Of a stretch of 64,000 bases of DNA, positions 7,473 to 16,490 are shown piece after piece; position 1 is the first letter of the stretch; the number at the start of each line of letters is the position of its first letter. Source of the DNA: Paenibacillus sp. FSL R7-0337 (GTDB lineage Bacteria; Bacillota; Bacilli; Paenibacillales; Paenibacillaceae); contig NZ_CP150218.1 in NCBI RefSeq assembly GCF_037969875.1, positions 6,324,001 through 6,388,000 of the forward strand, written 5' to 3'. The notes beneath the pieces were generated by a model, which saw only the letters and a program-made list of their open reading frames with translations, was not told the DNA's origin and ran no database searches. The position numbers were made by a program, and so were the translations under genes.

Positions 7473-10070
7473 CTATTCTTTCACAATCTGAAGCTTATAT
7501 TCCTGCACCGTAACATGATCCTCCGCCTTAACCGTGAGATTCACCTCAGTGCGGCTGTGCGGCAGCTTGATCTCGCGGGGGAGTGAATCCTCGATCAGAA
7601 TTCCGTCTGCATAGACCAAGGCATTGTGATGATGTGGGGTTACGTTCAGTTGTACCTGGCCCGCTGCTTGCGGAACGCTCAGGCTATACGTGGTTATGCC
7701 GCCGCTGAAGGAGGTGGACAGCGTTCCTTCACTGAAGGCAAGCTGGCGCAGTCCGGCATTGTGATCATAACCGGTCATCATGCGCAGCAGGTCGAAGATG
7801 CCATTTTCCTTCTCTGGAACCACGAACTTGACTTCCACCTCGGTCTTGCCGCCAACCGCTTCAGCAGGAATCAGATAACTCCGCTCGTAGAAGCTGCGGG
7901 CTTCATCCGTATGCAGCACCTCGCTCGCAATCAGCTCCCCGTCTACATAAATCGCTATTTTCTTACCATTATTTCCTGAGAAATAAATGACCGACAGGTA
8001 GTTGTCCGTACGCGGCGCCACCTTCATCCGGTAGCTGAACCAGCCGCTGTTCTCCGCTTTGCGGATGTTATATCCGTCCCAGGTGGCTACGGAGGTGTTC
8101 TCTCCCGCAATGCCATGCTCCAGCTCATACTGGTCATTGCCGACTGGGAGGCTGTCCAGTGTAGCGTCCTGTACACGCTGCCGGATTTTGCCTTGTAAAA
8201 TATGCTTCTGCAGCTCAGCCGAATCGGCCTCGACCAGCCGCCAGTAGATGCCGTAACGCTCACTATGCTGCTTATAATGCTGAGTGAAGACCAGCCGCTG
8301 ATCCTCATCCGTTCCCCGCAGCGCAAAGGCCAGTTCATCCTGCTCCAGCCGGACTGCGCGGTCCGCAAGCTGCGCCAGCCACTCCTGCGGGCTCTCGTTC
8401 ACCGTCGTGATGAAGTCTTTCACCAGCATGTTGCGGGTTGGGACACTTACAGCAACCCCAGTAGCGGACACAGACAGATCACTCTGGCCCAGAGCAGCGC
8501 TCAGCACAACCGGTCCATACTTGAACGCGACCACCTGTCGGGCATCCGGCAGGCTGAAGTGCGCCAGTTTCATCGGCAGCTTGAGCTGGAGTGTGTCGCC
8601 ATCCTCCCATACTCTGTCCGTCAAGAGGTAACCTCCGCTGATCTCTAAGTTCACAGGCTGCCCGTTTAATAGAAGCCCGGGTTCTCCGGCCAGCCAATCC
8701 GGCAGACGAAGCTTTAGCGTGGTGGACTGATCCTGAGGCTGCATCACTGAGATCTTGAACTCTACAGTATCGCTATAAGGCAAGTTGGCGGACTGGATCA
8801 GCATCAGGCCGTGCGCGGCAGAGTTCAGAGTAGAGCTGAAGTACTGATTAACCACAATGCTGGCCGCATCATGGAAATACAGGCTGTCATTCAGCTTGGT
8901 GAAGCTCTCCATGCCGGTGCCCGTGCAGCACCAGAAATGCTCGAACGGCGAGCTGTAGACCTTGAAATACCCGGTCGCCATGGGCTGGAAATACATCGTC
9001 ATCCCGGTATGCGGGTGCTGTGACGACACAATGGCATTCAGATAGGTGTTCTCGTAGAAGTCGGCGTAACGGGGTTCTCCCGTGATTTTGAACAGCTCGC
9101 GGGTAAGCTTGAGCATATTGTAGGTGTTGCAGGTCTCCGCTGTGAAGTTGGAGCGTTCCCGGTCCAGCATATCCGGATCACCGAAGTGCTCCCATTCGCT
9201 GTTCCCTCCGGTGATGTAGCTGTGATGCTGGACAACCATCTCCCAGAACTGCACCGCCGCTTCCACATAAAAAACTTCACTCTCCCCGAGCGTCCGGTAA
9301 CGGTTCAGCGCACCGAGGAATTTCGGAATCGTAGTATTGGCATGCTTGCCCTTGAGAATATCCTTGCCCTCATGGACTGGAGTGAACAGCGTCAGCTCGT
9401 CGAAGCTATGCGCGGCGCTTAAATGGCCTGCTTTTCCGGTGATTCTGTACAGGTCGTAGAGGCAGTCATTCATCCCGCCGTATTCCACCGATAATACACG
9501 CTGATGGACTTCTTCAGACCAGGAGGCTGTACGGCGGTATACCCAATCACCGAGCTTATCCGCCAGGGCATAGGCTGTTTTGCTGCCGGTGGCAGAGTAG
9601 GACGCGGTGAGTCCGGCGATGATTTTGTGCATGGTGTACCAGGGGACCCACGCCGGCTGCTTGTTCTCCACATTATCAAAAAGGCGTTCCTCGAACGCGG
9701 ACAGGTAACCGCTCTCATGCTGGCATAGGGCCAGCTCTCCCAGAAGATAGTTCAGCCTGAGCAGCAGGCCGTCATCCCGCGTACAGGCATAGGCCTGGGA
9801 CAGCGCCGACAGATAATGGCCCAGCGTGTGTCCGCGGATCTCTGTGTTCTCCCAGCCGGGATATTTGTCGGCACGCTTCGGCAGTTCCCGGTTCTCGCGG
9901 AAGCCCGCCAGCAGGCGGTCTGGATCATAGCTGGTCAGATAATCGACCTCTTTGGCAAAGGCGTTTGCAATATACGGATCGGACACACGGACCTGGTCCA
10001 TACGGTATTCTTCGTACAAGGGCTTACCCTGAATCGGGGCCTCCAGAGGCTGATGGGGTGTAATTGTCAT
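7473..10070 (-). CDS. GH127 beta-L-arabinofuranosidase
   Basis: 865-residue retaining hydrolase that removes beta-L-arabinofuranose. The (alpha/alpha)6 barrel covers roughly residues 20-450. The zinc and catalytic residues of the characterised bifidobacterial enzyme HypBA1 have clear counterparts: E312 and C314 in AETCNTYNMLKL and the C381-C382 pair in HFWCCTGTGMES, where the first Cys is the nucleophile. After the barrel come beta-sandwich regions, a DUF6805-like domain (about 640-765) and a C-terminal cadherin-like sandwich (about 775-865). There is no signal peptide. GGAGTGAGG lies before the ATG. The extra C-terminal domain makes it longer than minimal family members. Confidence 0.87.
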   Translation of the reverse strand: MTITPHQPLEAPIQGKPLYEEYRMDQVRVSDPYIANAFAKEVDYLTSYDPDRLLAGFRENRELPKRADKYPGWENTEIRGHTLGHYLSALSQAYACTRDDGLLLRLNYLLGELALCQHESGYLSAFEERLFDNVENKQPAWVPWYTMHKIIAGLTASYSATGSKTAYALADKLGDWVYRRTASWSEEVHQRVLSVEYGGMNDCLYDLYRITGKAGHLSAAHSFDELTLFTPVHEGKDILKGKHANTTIPKFLGALNRYRTLGESEVFYVEAAVQFWEMVVQHHSYITGGNSEWEHFGDPDMLDRERSNFTAETCNTYNMLKLTRELFKITGEPRYADFYENTYLNAIVSSQHPHTGMTMYFQPMATGYFKVYSSPFEHFWCCTGTGMESFTKLNDSLYFHDAASIVVNQYFSSTLNSAAHGLMLIQSANLPYSDTVEFKISVMQPQDQSTTLKLRLPDWLAGEPGLLLNGQPVNLEISGGYLLTDRVWEDGDTLQLKLPMKLAHFSLPDARQVVAFKYGPVVLSAALGQSDLSVSATGVAVSVPTRNMLVKDFITTVNESPQEWLAQLADRAVRLEQDELAFALRGTDEDQRLVFTQHYKQHSERYGIYWRLVEADSAELQKHILQGKIRQRVQDATLDSLPVGNDQYELEHGIAGENTSVATWDGYNIRKAENSGWFSYRMKVAPRTDNYLSVIYFSGNNGKKIAIYVDGELIASEVLHTDEARSFYERSYLIPAEAVGGKTEVEVKFVVPEKENGIFDLLRMMTGYDHNAGLRQLAFSEGTLSTSFSGGITTYSLSVPQAAGQVQLNVTPHHHNALVYADGILIEDSLPREIKLPHSRTEVNLTVKAEDHVTVQEYKLQIVKE

Positions 10071-10214
10071 TTTGTATCCTCACTCCTATGGATTCTGTAG
10101 GGTTACTGCAGGATGAATATCCTATGTTTAAGCTTATAGATAAAGGGCTTGGGGGTAAATAGTGATAGGGTTGAATATGTGTGAAAAGGTTAGATTGGGA
10201 GAGAGAGATTAGAC

Positions 10215-10256
10215 GCAAAAAAGCCACAACCGCTGCTGGGCAACAGGCTATGGCTT
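10215..10256 (-). terminator. Rho-independent terminator of the small exported-protein gene
   Basis: On the minus strand AAGCCA pairs with TGGCTT around an inner stem and is followed by a T run (complement of 10217-10222). It lies about 40 bases after the stop codon of the gene ending at 10295. Confidence 0.7.
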
Positions 10257-10294
10257 GAGGTTTGTTGTAGGTAAGGGATTAAGACAGCAACTCC

Positions 10295-10822
10295 TTATGG
10301 AGTGTACTGCTGCACGATTGATACAATCTGGCCATCCTTGATCGTGATGTGATAAGGAGAACCGCTTAGATCGAATACATCCGTCTTGGCGAATTCATGA
10401 ATGAACTTCTGCAAAGTGAGCGACTCGTTCCAGTTCGTATCCAGGTCTTCGAGCTTCCCTGTGCGGTCATAGATCTGCATGGTGACCTTGGCATCCGGGG
10501 CTACCGTATAAGTAGTCAGCGTGTCGCTGTCGTTCACGATATAGTAACCGTCCGGGGCACCTCCGATTTCGGCTGCGGATTCCGGCTCCCGCTGGGCGAA
10601 GACCGCATCGGCTGCTGCGCCTTCATACCATTCGATCTCATCTCCGGTAAGGGTCGTCTGACCGTTAAGGGTCTCTAAGGAATGTATATACACCGTCAGA
10701 TGCTGGGTTGACCCTTCGCTCTTGGCATCAGCGGTTTTTATGGTTGTGCTTGCCGTAGTTACGAGGGAAAGGAACAACAGGACCAGAACAGGAAGCAGGT
10801 AGACGTTTTTGTTTTTTAACAT
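10295..10822 (-). CDS. Small exported protein of unknown function
   Basis: 175 residues. The start is ATG 10822 because AAGGGGGAAA lies immediately upstream; an upstream in-frame start at 10858 lacks a site. The first about 33 residues form a signal peptide (MLKNKN, then a hydrophobic stretch LLPVLVLLFLSLVTT, ending at TADA). No lipobox cysteine is present. The mature part is acidic with no family I recognise. It is transcribed away from the HTH/TPR regulator, sharing an AT-rich intergenic region. Confidence 0.7.
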   Translation of the reverse strand: MLKNKNVYLLPVLVLLFLSLVTTASTTIKTADAKSEGSTQHLTVYIHSLETLNGQTTLTGDEIEWYEGAAADAVFAQREPESAAEIGGAPDGYYIVNDSDTLTTYTVAPDAKVTMQIYDRTGKLEDLDTNWNESLTLQKFIHEFAKTDVFDLSGSPYHITIKDGQIVSIVQQYTP

Positions 10823-11100
10823 TATGAATTTCCCCCTTGGCGTAATCTTACACGGCATGAGTCTACACTCTTTATTTACCCTGCCGGAATATTCTCAAAC
10901 TTGTTTATACCCTAATAAACGTTAGTTCAGCAGAAATGTTGCAAAAGATTTTTTAACTGGGTATATATAACAAATATTCCGTCTTTGTCAACCACTTTTG
11001 AACCGTTCAAACCAGATTGACCTGCCTAATTAAGGGATTTATGATATAGGAATATCTGGATTTTTACTAGAATATCTGGTTCTTGAGGGGCGGTATTGGT

Positions 11101-12501
11101 TTGCAACAGCACACTACAATTCAAACAGAACTGGCTGCTTTTCTTAGAAAAGAAGGCCAGACAATCAATCAGTTCGCAGGAATCTCCGGTGTCAATTCGG
11201 GTACGCTCAGCAGCATAATTAATGGTAACCGTCCTATTGCCATGCAGCAGCTGGACCGGATTACCGCCGGAATGGGGCTTCCTGAAGGAGCATTTTATGA
11301 GTTATATATAGATGAATGTGTCGTACATTCCACACCCGACTGGCGGCGGCTGGGACCCTTCCTGCACCGCTGTGCGGAGCTGGACAAGCTGGAGTATATC
11401 CGGCAGGTGGTTCATATCATCATGGACAATATTACATATGCCCCGCTCTTATTCGATACGGCGGAGGAATTCTACAGGCAAGGCAAGCTTCAGGCAGCGG
11501 CTCTGCTGTATGCAGGGGTAGCCGACAGTGAGAAATATCAGCATTCGGAGCGGCTGGCCTTGTGCCAGTACCGGCTGTTCACGATCCGGATCGGCCAGAG
11601 CCCGGAGGCTGATTTCCGTGCGGCGACCCGGTTTGAATATTTCGTAGAGCGCCTGGAGGAAATAGACCAGTTGGAAGCGCTTCGGCAGCTGGCGGATATC
11701 TATATTGCTCTACAGCACTGGGAGAAGGCCAGACTATTGGCACAGGAGCTACGTCATAAGACATCTATCCAGTACGAAATCAGATTTTACAAAACCAGAA
11801 AGAAGAAGGAGCTGAGGCAAGCGCCCAAACCTCTTTGCTTCTATATACTGTACGCTTATTGGCTGCAATCCAAGGTATGCGAGGAAACCGGTGAATATGA
11901 GCGGGCGCTGGAATATGTAGGCCTCTACTCTGAAATGAACTGGATTGTCGAGGAATCGGAAGAGGTTCGGCAGATCAGAGACCAATTCAGCAGGCTTAGT
12001 ACAGTCTATGCATGTCTATACCGTATGATGCGCGGTGAGCTTGAGGCTCTTCCCCAGGTTGTAGAATCTATCGGCACCCCCGGGCTGCAACTGTGGGACG
12101 GGCTGCTTAAGGCAGTTCAAGCGGCTAACCGGTATGGCTGGGAGGTAGATGAGCTTATCGGCCGCTTCCAGCAGCTGCTTACGCCGGAAGGGGCGGCCTT
12201 CGGCCAAGCCGAAGGAACTCCGGGCAGAGAGACGCCGGATCAATATCCGGTACTGCTCTATGAGCTGGCGGTGTACTCTCTCAAGGCAGAGAGGATAGAG
12301 CAGGGGATCCGTTATATCTTCGGGAGTCTGGAGGCTTCCACCGCACTTGGCAGCATAGCCTGTGTGATCCGCTGTGTAAGATTATTCGAGCAATTCCGGC
12401 TGCACGCTTCTGCAGATGACCAAGAGCGGTATAAGCAACTGATTAGTAAGGTACAAGTTGCTCACGCAGAGCAGACGGTTAAGACACAGGACCGGTTGTA
12501 G
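11101..12501 (+). CDS. XRE-type HTH regulator with TPR-like C-terminal region
   Basis: 466-residue protein. Residues about 8-65 form a lambda-repressor-type helix-turn-helix (LAAFLRKEGQTINQFAGISG, then SGTLSSIINGNRPI). The rest is helical and repeat-like (for example AAALLYAGVADSEKYQHSER and EYERALEYVGLYSEMNW), like TPR domains. The layout resembles RRNPP regulators that bind small peptides, but no peptide gene is evident. The start is taken as TTG 11101 because GAGGGGCGG lies 7-8 bases upstream; the in-frame TTG at 11083 overlaps that site. A strong terminator follows. Confidence 0.78.
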   Translation: MQQHTTIQTELAAFLRKEGQTINQFAGISGVNSGTLSSIINGNRPIAMQQLDRITAGMGLPEGAFYELYIDECVVHSTPDWRRLGPFLHRCAELDKLEYIRQVVHIIMDNITYAPLLFDTAEEFYRQGKLQAAALLYAGVADSEKYQHSERLALCQYRLFTIRIGQSPEADFRAATRFEYFVERLEEIDQLEALRQLADIYIALQHWEKARLLAQELRHKTSIQYEIRFYKTRKKKELRQAPKPLCFYILYAYWLQSKVCEETGEYERALEYVGLYSEMNWIVEESEEVRQIRDQFSRLSTVYACLYRMMRGELEALPQVVESIGTPGLQLWDGLLKAVQAANRYGWEVDELIGRFQQLLTPEGAAFGQAEGTPGRETPDQYPVLLYELAVYSLKAERIEQGIRYIFGSLEASTALGSIACVIRCVRLFEQFRLHASADDQERYKQLISKVQVAHAEQTVKTQDRL

Positions 12502-12518
12502 GAGGCTCATTGATAGTA

Positions 12519-12560
12519 TACAAAGGAAGCCCCTTCCGGGATGGAGGGGGCTTCCTTGTA
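12519..12560 (+). terminator. Rho-independent terminator after the HTH/TPR gene
   Basis: Arms TACAAAGGAAGCCCC and GGGGCTTCCTTGTA around a 12-13 nt loop, directly after the stop codon. The A- and T-rich arm ends may let it work in both directions. Confidence 0.75.
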
Positions 12561-12570
12561 TGGACCGATG

Positions 12571-12605
12571 CAAATGTAATCGAAAAACCGATCACATTGC
12601 GCCGG
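12571..12605. repeat. Hairpin repeat, copy 1 (AATGTAATCG family)
   Basis: About 35 bases. AATGTAATCG and CGATCACATT are near-perfect inverted arms around AAAAAC, followed by GCGCCGG. A second copy in the same orientation lies at 13924-13958, on the other side of the IS element. Confidence 0.7.
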
Positions 12606-12692
12606 ATTGGTATTATCCCCTTGAAGTAGACACTCGAAAAAAACCTCATGTGTTAACATGAGGAAATGAGTGAACTTGGAGGGGATTCTGGT

Positions 12693-12995
12693 ATGGCCAA
12701 AAAGGGACAAGTATTTCAATCGTACACAGAGGAATTCAAGAAAGAGGCCATTCAAGCCTATTGTACAGGAGGTGAGAGCTATAAGGTCGTCTCCGACAGG
12801 TTGGGAATTGTGAACTGTACCCAGCTTAAAGTATGGGTAAAGAAATATCGGAATGGGGAGCCACTCGATACACAAAAAGGGGCAACAAGCCCTTTAAAAG
12901 GACGTCCACGTTCTACATTTGCCAGTATAGAAGAAGAACGAGATTACTTAAAGGCACAGGTGGACTACTTAAAAAAGCGGTATCCAAATCTGTAA
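12693..12995 (+). CDS. IS3-family transposase OrfA
   Basis: About 100-residue DNA-binding subunit of the transposase. Helix-turn-helix: EEFKKEAIQAYCTGGESYKV then LGIVNCTQLKVWVKKYRNG, followed by a coiled-coil stretch SIEEERDYLKAQVDYLKK. The ATG at 12693 is chosen because GGAGGGG lies 7-8 bases upstream; an earlier in-frame ATG at 12666 lacks a site. The heptamer A AAA AAG at 12971-12977, read in frame as AAA AAG, is the classic -1 frameshift signal that produces OrfAB. Confidence 0.87.
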   Translation: MAKKGQVFQSYTEEFKKEAIQAYCTGGESYKVVSDRLGIVNCTQLKVWVKKYRNGEPLDTQKGATSPLKGRPRSTFASIEEERDYLKAQVDYLKKRYPNL

Positions 12996-13870
12996 AGGGA
13001 GGGAAGCTTGGACTACACGACAAATACGCCGTCATTGAAGAACTACGTGACCAACATCGCATCACCCGCCTATTAGCCATTGCAGAGGTATCGCGGGCAA
13101 ATTACTACAAGTGGCGAGGTGCACAGGCTCGACGAATGGAGGCCCATGAGCAAGAGCACGCTATGAAAGAGCATATGGTGGCGATTCACCTGGCTCATCC
13201 CTATTTCGGGTACCCTCGAATGCAGGCAGCCCTGCGGGAGGCAGGCTACCTCGTCAACCACAAGAAGGTATGGCGGCTCATGAAAGAGCTATCGATCCAG
13301 TCCGTCATTCGCAAGAAAAGGCGTCGTGCGGGCTCTGCTCCTTCCGTGGTCTACCCGAACCGGTTAAAGCGTAAGTTTCATGCGACAGCCCCACAGCAGA
13401 AGCTAGTCACGGACATTACGTATATCTCAGACGGCACCCGCTTTTATTATCTGTCTGCGATTCAGGACCTCTTCAACAATGAAATTGTAGCTTGGCAGAT
13501 CTCGGAGCGAAACGACGTAAACCTCGTCCTGGATACGGTGGAACAGTGGACACGGAAAAGAGACGTGTCTGAGGCCGTGCTCCATTCGGACCAAGGCTTT
13601 CAGTACACGTCTCAGGCGTACAACACACGATTAGAGGCATTCAGCGTCAAGGGCAGCCACTCTCGCAAAGCAACCTGCCTGGATAACGCCTGCATCGAAT
13701 CCTTCTTTTCGCATCTGAAGACAGAAAAGTTGTACCTTCACCAGTGTAAGTCAGAAGCAGAGATTCATCAAGCGGTGGAGGAGTATATCTACTTTTACAA
13801 TTACCAACGTTTTCAGGCAAAACTGAAACAGCGCGCGCCGATTGAGTATCGGCACGCGCTGGCTGCTTAG
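12974..13870 (+). CDS. IS3-family transposase OrfB (DDE integrase domain, -1 frame)
   Basis: Catalytic part of the transposase, reached by -1 slippage from OrfA at 12971-12977. An HTH_21-like region (LAHPYFGYPRMQAALREAGY) precedes the rve integrase core. The DDE triad is visible in VTDITYI, LHSDQGFQYTS and NACIESFFSHLKTE, with the usual YNYQR motif near the C-terminus. No stop or frame damage is seen, so the element could be active. Confidence 0.87.
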   Translation, partial: KAVSKSVKGGKLGLHDKYAVIEELRDQHRITRLLAIAEVSRANYYKWRGAQARRMEAHEQEHAMKEHMVAIHLAHPYFGYPRMQAALREAGYLVNHKKVWRLMKELSIQSVIRKKRRRAGSAPSVVYPNRLKRKFHATAPQQKLVTDITYISDGTRFYYLSAIQDLFNNEIVAWQISERNDVNLVLDTVEQWTRKRDVSEAVLHSDQGFQYTSQAYNTRLEAFSVKGSHSRKATCLDNACIESFFSHLKTEKLYLHQCKSEAEIHQAVEEYIYFYNYQRFQAKLKQRAPIEYRHALAA

Positions 13871-13895
13871 TTTTTTCTTCTGTCTACTTGACAGG

Positions 13896-14030
13896 GGTAT
13901 GACCAGGGTGGTGGTGTGCGGGCCAAATGTAATCGAAAAACCGACTACATTGCGCTGGCCACAAACCCATCTCCACTCTACCACGCCCCGTCCCAACGCC
14001 GCCCTAGGCTCACCACGCCCTGGTCATACC
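13896..14030. repeat. Long imperfect inverted repeat around hairpin-repeat copy 2
   Basis: GGTATGACCAGGG at 13896-13908 is mirrored by CCCTGGTCATACC at 14018-14030; the arms extend imperfectly to about 20 bases (GGTGGTG against CACCAC). The roughly 95-base loop contains the second AATGTAATCG hairpin. The remaining bases to 14085 hold three CGCCCCGTCCC repeats and no gene. Confidence 0.55.
13924..13958. repeat. Hairpin repeat, copy 2 (AATGTAATCG family)
   Basis: Same unit as 12571-12605 with arms AATGTAATCG and CGACTACATT around AAAAAC, then GCGCTGG. The first 20 bases are identical between copies. Confidence 0.7.
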
Positions 14031-14085
14031 TCACCCTGACCTTACTCAGCCCACGCCCCGTCCCTACCTCCCACTCGCCCCGTCC

Positions 14086-15060
14086 CTATCTCGCCGGGGC
14101 GAAACCGGCTACGTCACTAAGAATGTCATCGATCGCCTTCAGCGTATCCGGCTGAAGCACCGCATCCACCGCCTGCGCATTCTCAAGCACCTGCTCCGGT
14201 CTGCTGGCACCGATCAGCGCTGAGCTTACGCCGGGCTGGCGCAGCACCCAGGCGAGCGCGAGCTGGGAGAGCTTGAGGTCCAGCTCAGCGGCAAGCGTAT
14301 CCAGCCTGCCGACAACCTCCAGTACATCATCCCGCAGGTAGCTGCGGATGACGCCGTTCACGGAATCATCCGCGCCGCGCGTACCGGCCGGCGGGAGTTG
14401 ACCGGCCTTGTATTTGCCGGTCAGAATGCCCTGGGCCAGCGGGGAGAAGACCACCTGTCCCAGGCCTTCATGGGCAGATACTTCAAGCACCTCCGCTTCG
14501 ATGTACCGCTCGAACATGTTATAGATCGGCTGATTGGCGGCGAGCGGCCGCAGGTTCAGTCTGTGGCTGATGCCAGCCGCCTGCGAGATCTGGGCCGCGC
14601 TCCATTCGCTGACGGCGGAGTAGAGGATTTTGCCTTGGGCGGTAAGATCATCAAGGGCGCGGAGCGTCTCCTCCACAGGAGTGTCCTGATCGAAGCGGTG
14701 GCAGAAATACACATCGATATAATCGGTGCCCAGACGCCGCAGGCTGGCTTCGCATTGCTCCATAATATGCTTGCGCGAGAGCCCGCGGTCATTCACCCCG
14801 TCGCCCATCGGGAAATATACCTTGGTGCTGAGGACGTAATCGGAGCGCTTATAAGGCCGGAGTGCGGCACCGATGGCCTTCTCGCCTTCGCCCCGGTTAT
14901 AGGCATTGGCCGTATCGAAAAAATTGATACCGCATTCAAAAGCGCTGGCGACACAAGCATCCGCCGCCTGCTGCTCTGCCGCTGTTCCATACGTAAGCCA
15001 GCTGCCCAGTCCGATCTCGCTGACTTTCAGTCCGGTATTACCCAGTCTTCTATATTTCAT
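14086..15060 (-). CDS. Aldo/keto reductase (voltage-gated K+ channel beta-subunit-like)
   Basis: 324-residue NADP(H)-dependent oxidoreductase with a TIM barrel. The catalytic tetrad is present: D49 and Y54 (NFFDTANAY), K80 (STKVYF) and H121 (YFCHRFDQ). SALIGASRPEQVLENAQAV near the C-terminus is the cofactor phosphate-binding region. The channel-beta/YghZ branch reduces small aldehydes; the substrate here is unknown. It starts 46 bases after the ROK regulator gene on the same strand, so the two probably form one transcript, and a sugar-related substrate is plausible. Confidence 0.87.
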   Translation of the reverse strand: MKYRRLGNTGLKVSEIGLGSWLTYGTAAEQQAADACVASAFECGINFFDTANAYNRGEGEKAIGAALRPYKRSDYVLSTKVYFPMGDGVNDRGLSRKHIMEQCEASLRRLGTDYIDVYFCHRFDQDTPVEETLRALDDLTAQGKILYSAVSEWSAAQISQAAGISHRLNLRPLAANQPIYNMFERYIEAEVLEVSAHEGLGQVVFSPLAQGILTGKYKAGQLPPAGTRGADDSVNGVIRSYLRDDVLEVVGRLDTLAAELDLKLSQLALAWVLRQPGVSSALIGASRPEQVLENAQAVDAVLQPDTLKAIDDILSDVAGFAPAR

Positions 15061-15106
15061 ATTCTCTCAATTCCTCCTTCAAGGTAATGGGTTTCCTTGC
15101 AGTGTT

Positions 15107-16312
15107 TTAATTCGTCAACTGGTGAAGGACCACAGCACATGCGCCGGTGGCGACCGAACGCTCACCCAGTCTGCTTCGGGTGAAGCGGACGTTATACTGC
15201 TTCCGGTAATAGGTTCGCTCAAGGGCGATCTGTGTGGCCGTCTGATAGAAATCATCTGCTGCGAGGAACAGCGGCCCGCCGAGAATAACCTCCTCGGGAT
15301 GCAAAATATTGATCAGGTTCGCCAGCCCGATGCCGCAGTACACCGCCATTTCGTTGAACAACCCCACCACAACAGGGTCGCGCTCCTTCAGCGCTTCGAT
15401 CAAGTGGGCGAATTCCAGTTCCCCGGCATGCCCGGCCAAGCTGCGGAGCCTGTCGCTGCTGCCCTGCCGCCATGCCTCACGGGCTTGTTCTTCCAGGGTG
15501 TGGACCGAGACATAGCTCTCCCACGCCCCGGCATTGCCTCCAGGAATCTGCGGCAGCCGCCCTGAGCCTTCAATGATCATCTGTCCGACCGCTCCCTCGG
15601 TATCGATGATGCCGTAGAGCAGCCGTCCATCGTTCATAATGGCGGAGCGCAGGCCGATTCCGGCATGGAGATAGAGAAGATGCTGCTGTATCCGGTTGCT
15701 GCTGGCCCAGTATTCGCCAAGCAGAGCCGTATTGGCTCCATTATCCAGATAGACAGGCACCCCCAGGCGCTGCGCCAGCTGCTCCTTGATATGTACTTGT
15801 GACCAACCCTCTGCAGGAAAACGGGCCGGATTCAGGATGACTCCAGCCGTGCGGTCCAGCGGACCGACTGCGCCAATGCCAAGTCCGGCGACCCGGCTGA
15901 GCTGAATGGAGGCTGCGTCAAGCATCTGCAAGGCTTGTCTGTGGAGCGACTCCATCAGCAGCTCGGGGGTAAGCCCCGCATCCATGCTCCAGGTATATTC
16001 GCCCAGCAGCCGTAGATGAAAGTCCGTCAGCACAAGCTTGGCATGGGTACGGGAGATCTCCAGTCCCAGCAGATAAGCGTAAGACGGATTCGTCTCATAG
16101 AGGGTAGGGCGGCGTCCTCCGGTGGATTCGCCGAAGCCGACTTCAACCAGAAGCTCCCGGGACAGCAATTCGTCCAGTATACGCGTTAAGGTGCTTATCG
16201 TCAGTCCGCTTTCTTCCAGCAGGGTCTGCTTGGAGACGGTACCGTGTGTTCTTACGGTGAGGTAGATTTCCCTGGCTTTGGGATTGGCGATGATTTCGTG
16301 AATGAGCAGCAC
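15107..16312 (-). CDS. ROK-family transcriptional regulator (NagC/XylR type)
   Basis: 401 residues. The N-terminus is a winged helix-turn-helix (HGTVSKQTLLEESGLTISTLTRILDELL), the rest a ROK sugar-kinase-like domain. Two canonical ROK features are changed: the zinc-binding CxCGxxGCxE region reads IPGGNAGAWESYVS with no cysteines, and the usual NDAN of the kinase site reads NGAN. It should therefore be a sensor without kinase activity and perhaps without zinc. The start is GTG 16312 with AAGGAGAG upstream. It precedes the aldo/keto reductase gene and may control it and itself in response to a sugar. Confidence 0.83.
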   Translation of the reverse strand: MLLIHEIIANPKAREIYLTVRTHGTVSKQTLLEESGLTISTLTRILDELLSRELLVEVGFGESTGGRRPTLYETNPSYAYLLGLEISRTHAKLVLTDFHLRLLGEYTWSMDAGLTPELLMESLHRQALQMLDAASIQLSRVAGLGIGAVGPLDRTAGVILNPARFPAEGWSQVHIKEQLAQRLGVPVYLDNGANTALLGEYWASSNRIQQHLLYLHAGIGLRSAIMNDGRLLYGIIDTEGAVGQMIIEGSGRLPQIPGGNAGAWESYVSVHTLEEQAREAWRQGSSDRLRSLAGHAGELEFAHLIEALKERDPVVVGLFNEMAVYCGIGLANLINILHPEEVILGGPLFLAADDFYQTATQIALERTYYRKQYNVRFTRSRLGERSVATGACAVVLHQLTN

Positions 16313-16490
16313 GGACGATTCTCTCCTTATGATGTACTAGACCTGTTTTTACAATGACACAAAAATCAGGGGGCCGCAACTATCACAAGGAGAGAATGCA
16401 AGAGGAGTCTAACAGGGGAGGCATAGGCCGGATTGCTGCAGCAGGCATGCGGGCATAAGCGGGCGCTGCTCTGGGAGACAGGGCCTTGAG

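Larger units (their letters stand above)
12617..13897 (+). mobile_element. IS3-family insertion sequence (IS150-like)
   Basis: About 1.28 kb. The ends form an imperfect inverted repeat: CCCCTTGAAGTAGACACTCG on the left against CCCCTGTCAAGTAGACAG on the right (reverse complement of 13880-13897), each then running into an A-rich stretch. TAT flanks both ends (12614-12616 and 13898-13900), a plausible 3-bp target duplication. It carries two overlapping frames joined by a -1 slippery site and looks intact. It sits between two copies of the hairpin repeat. Confidence 0.85.
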
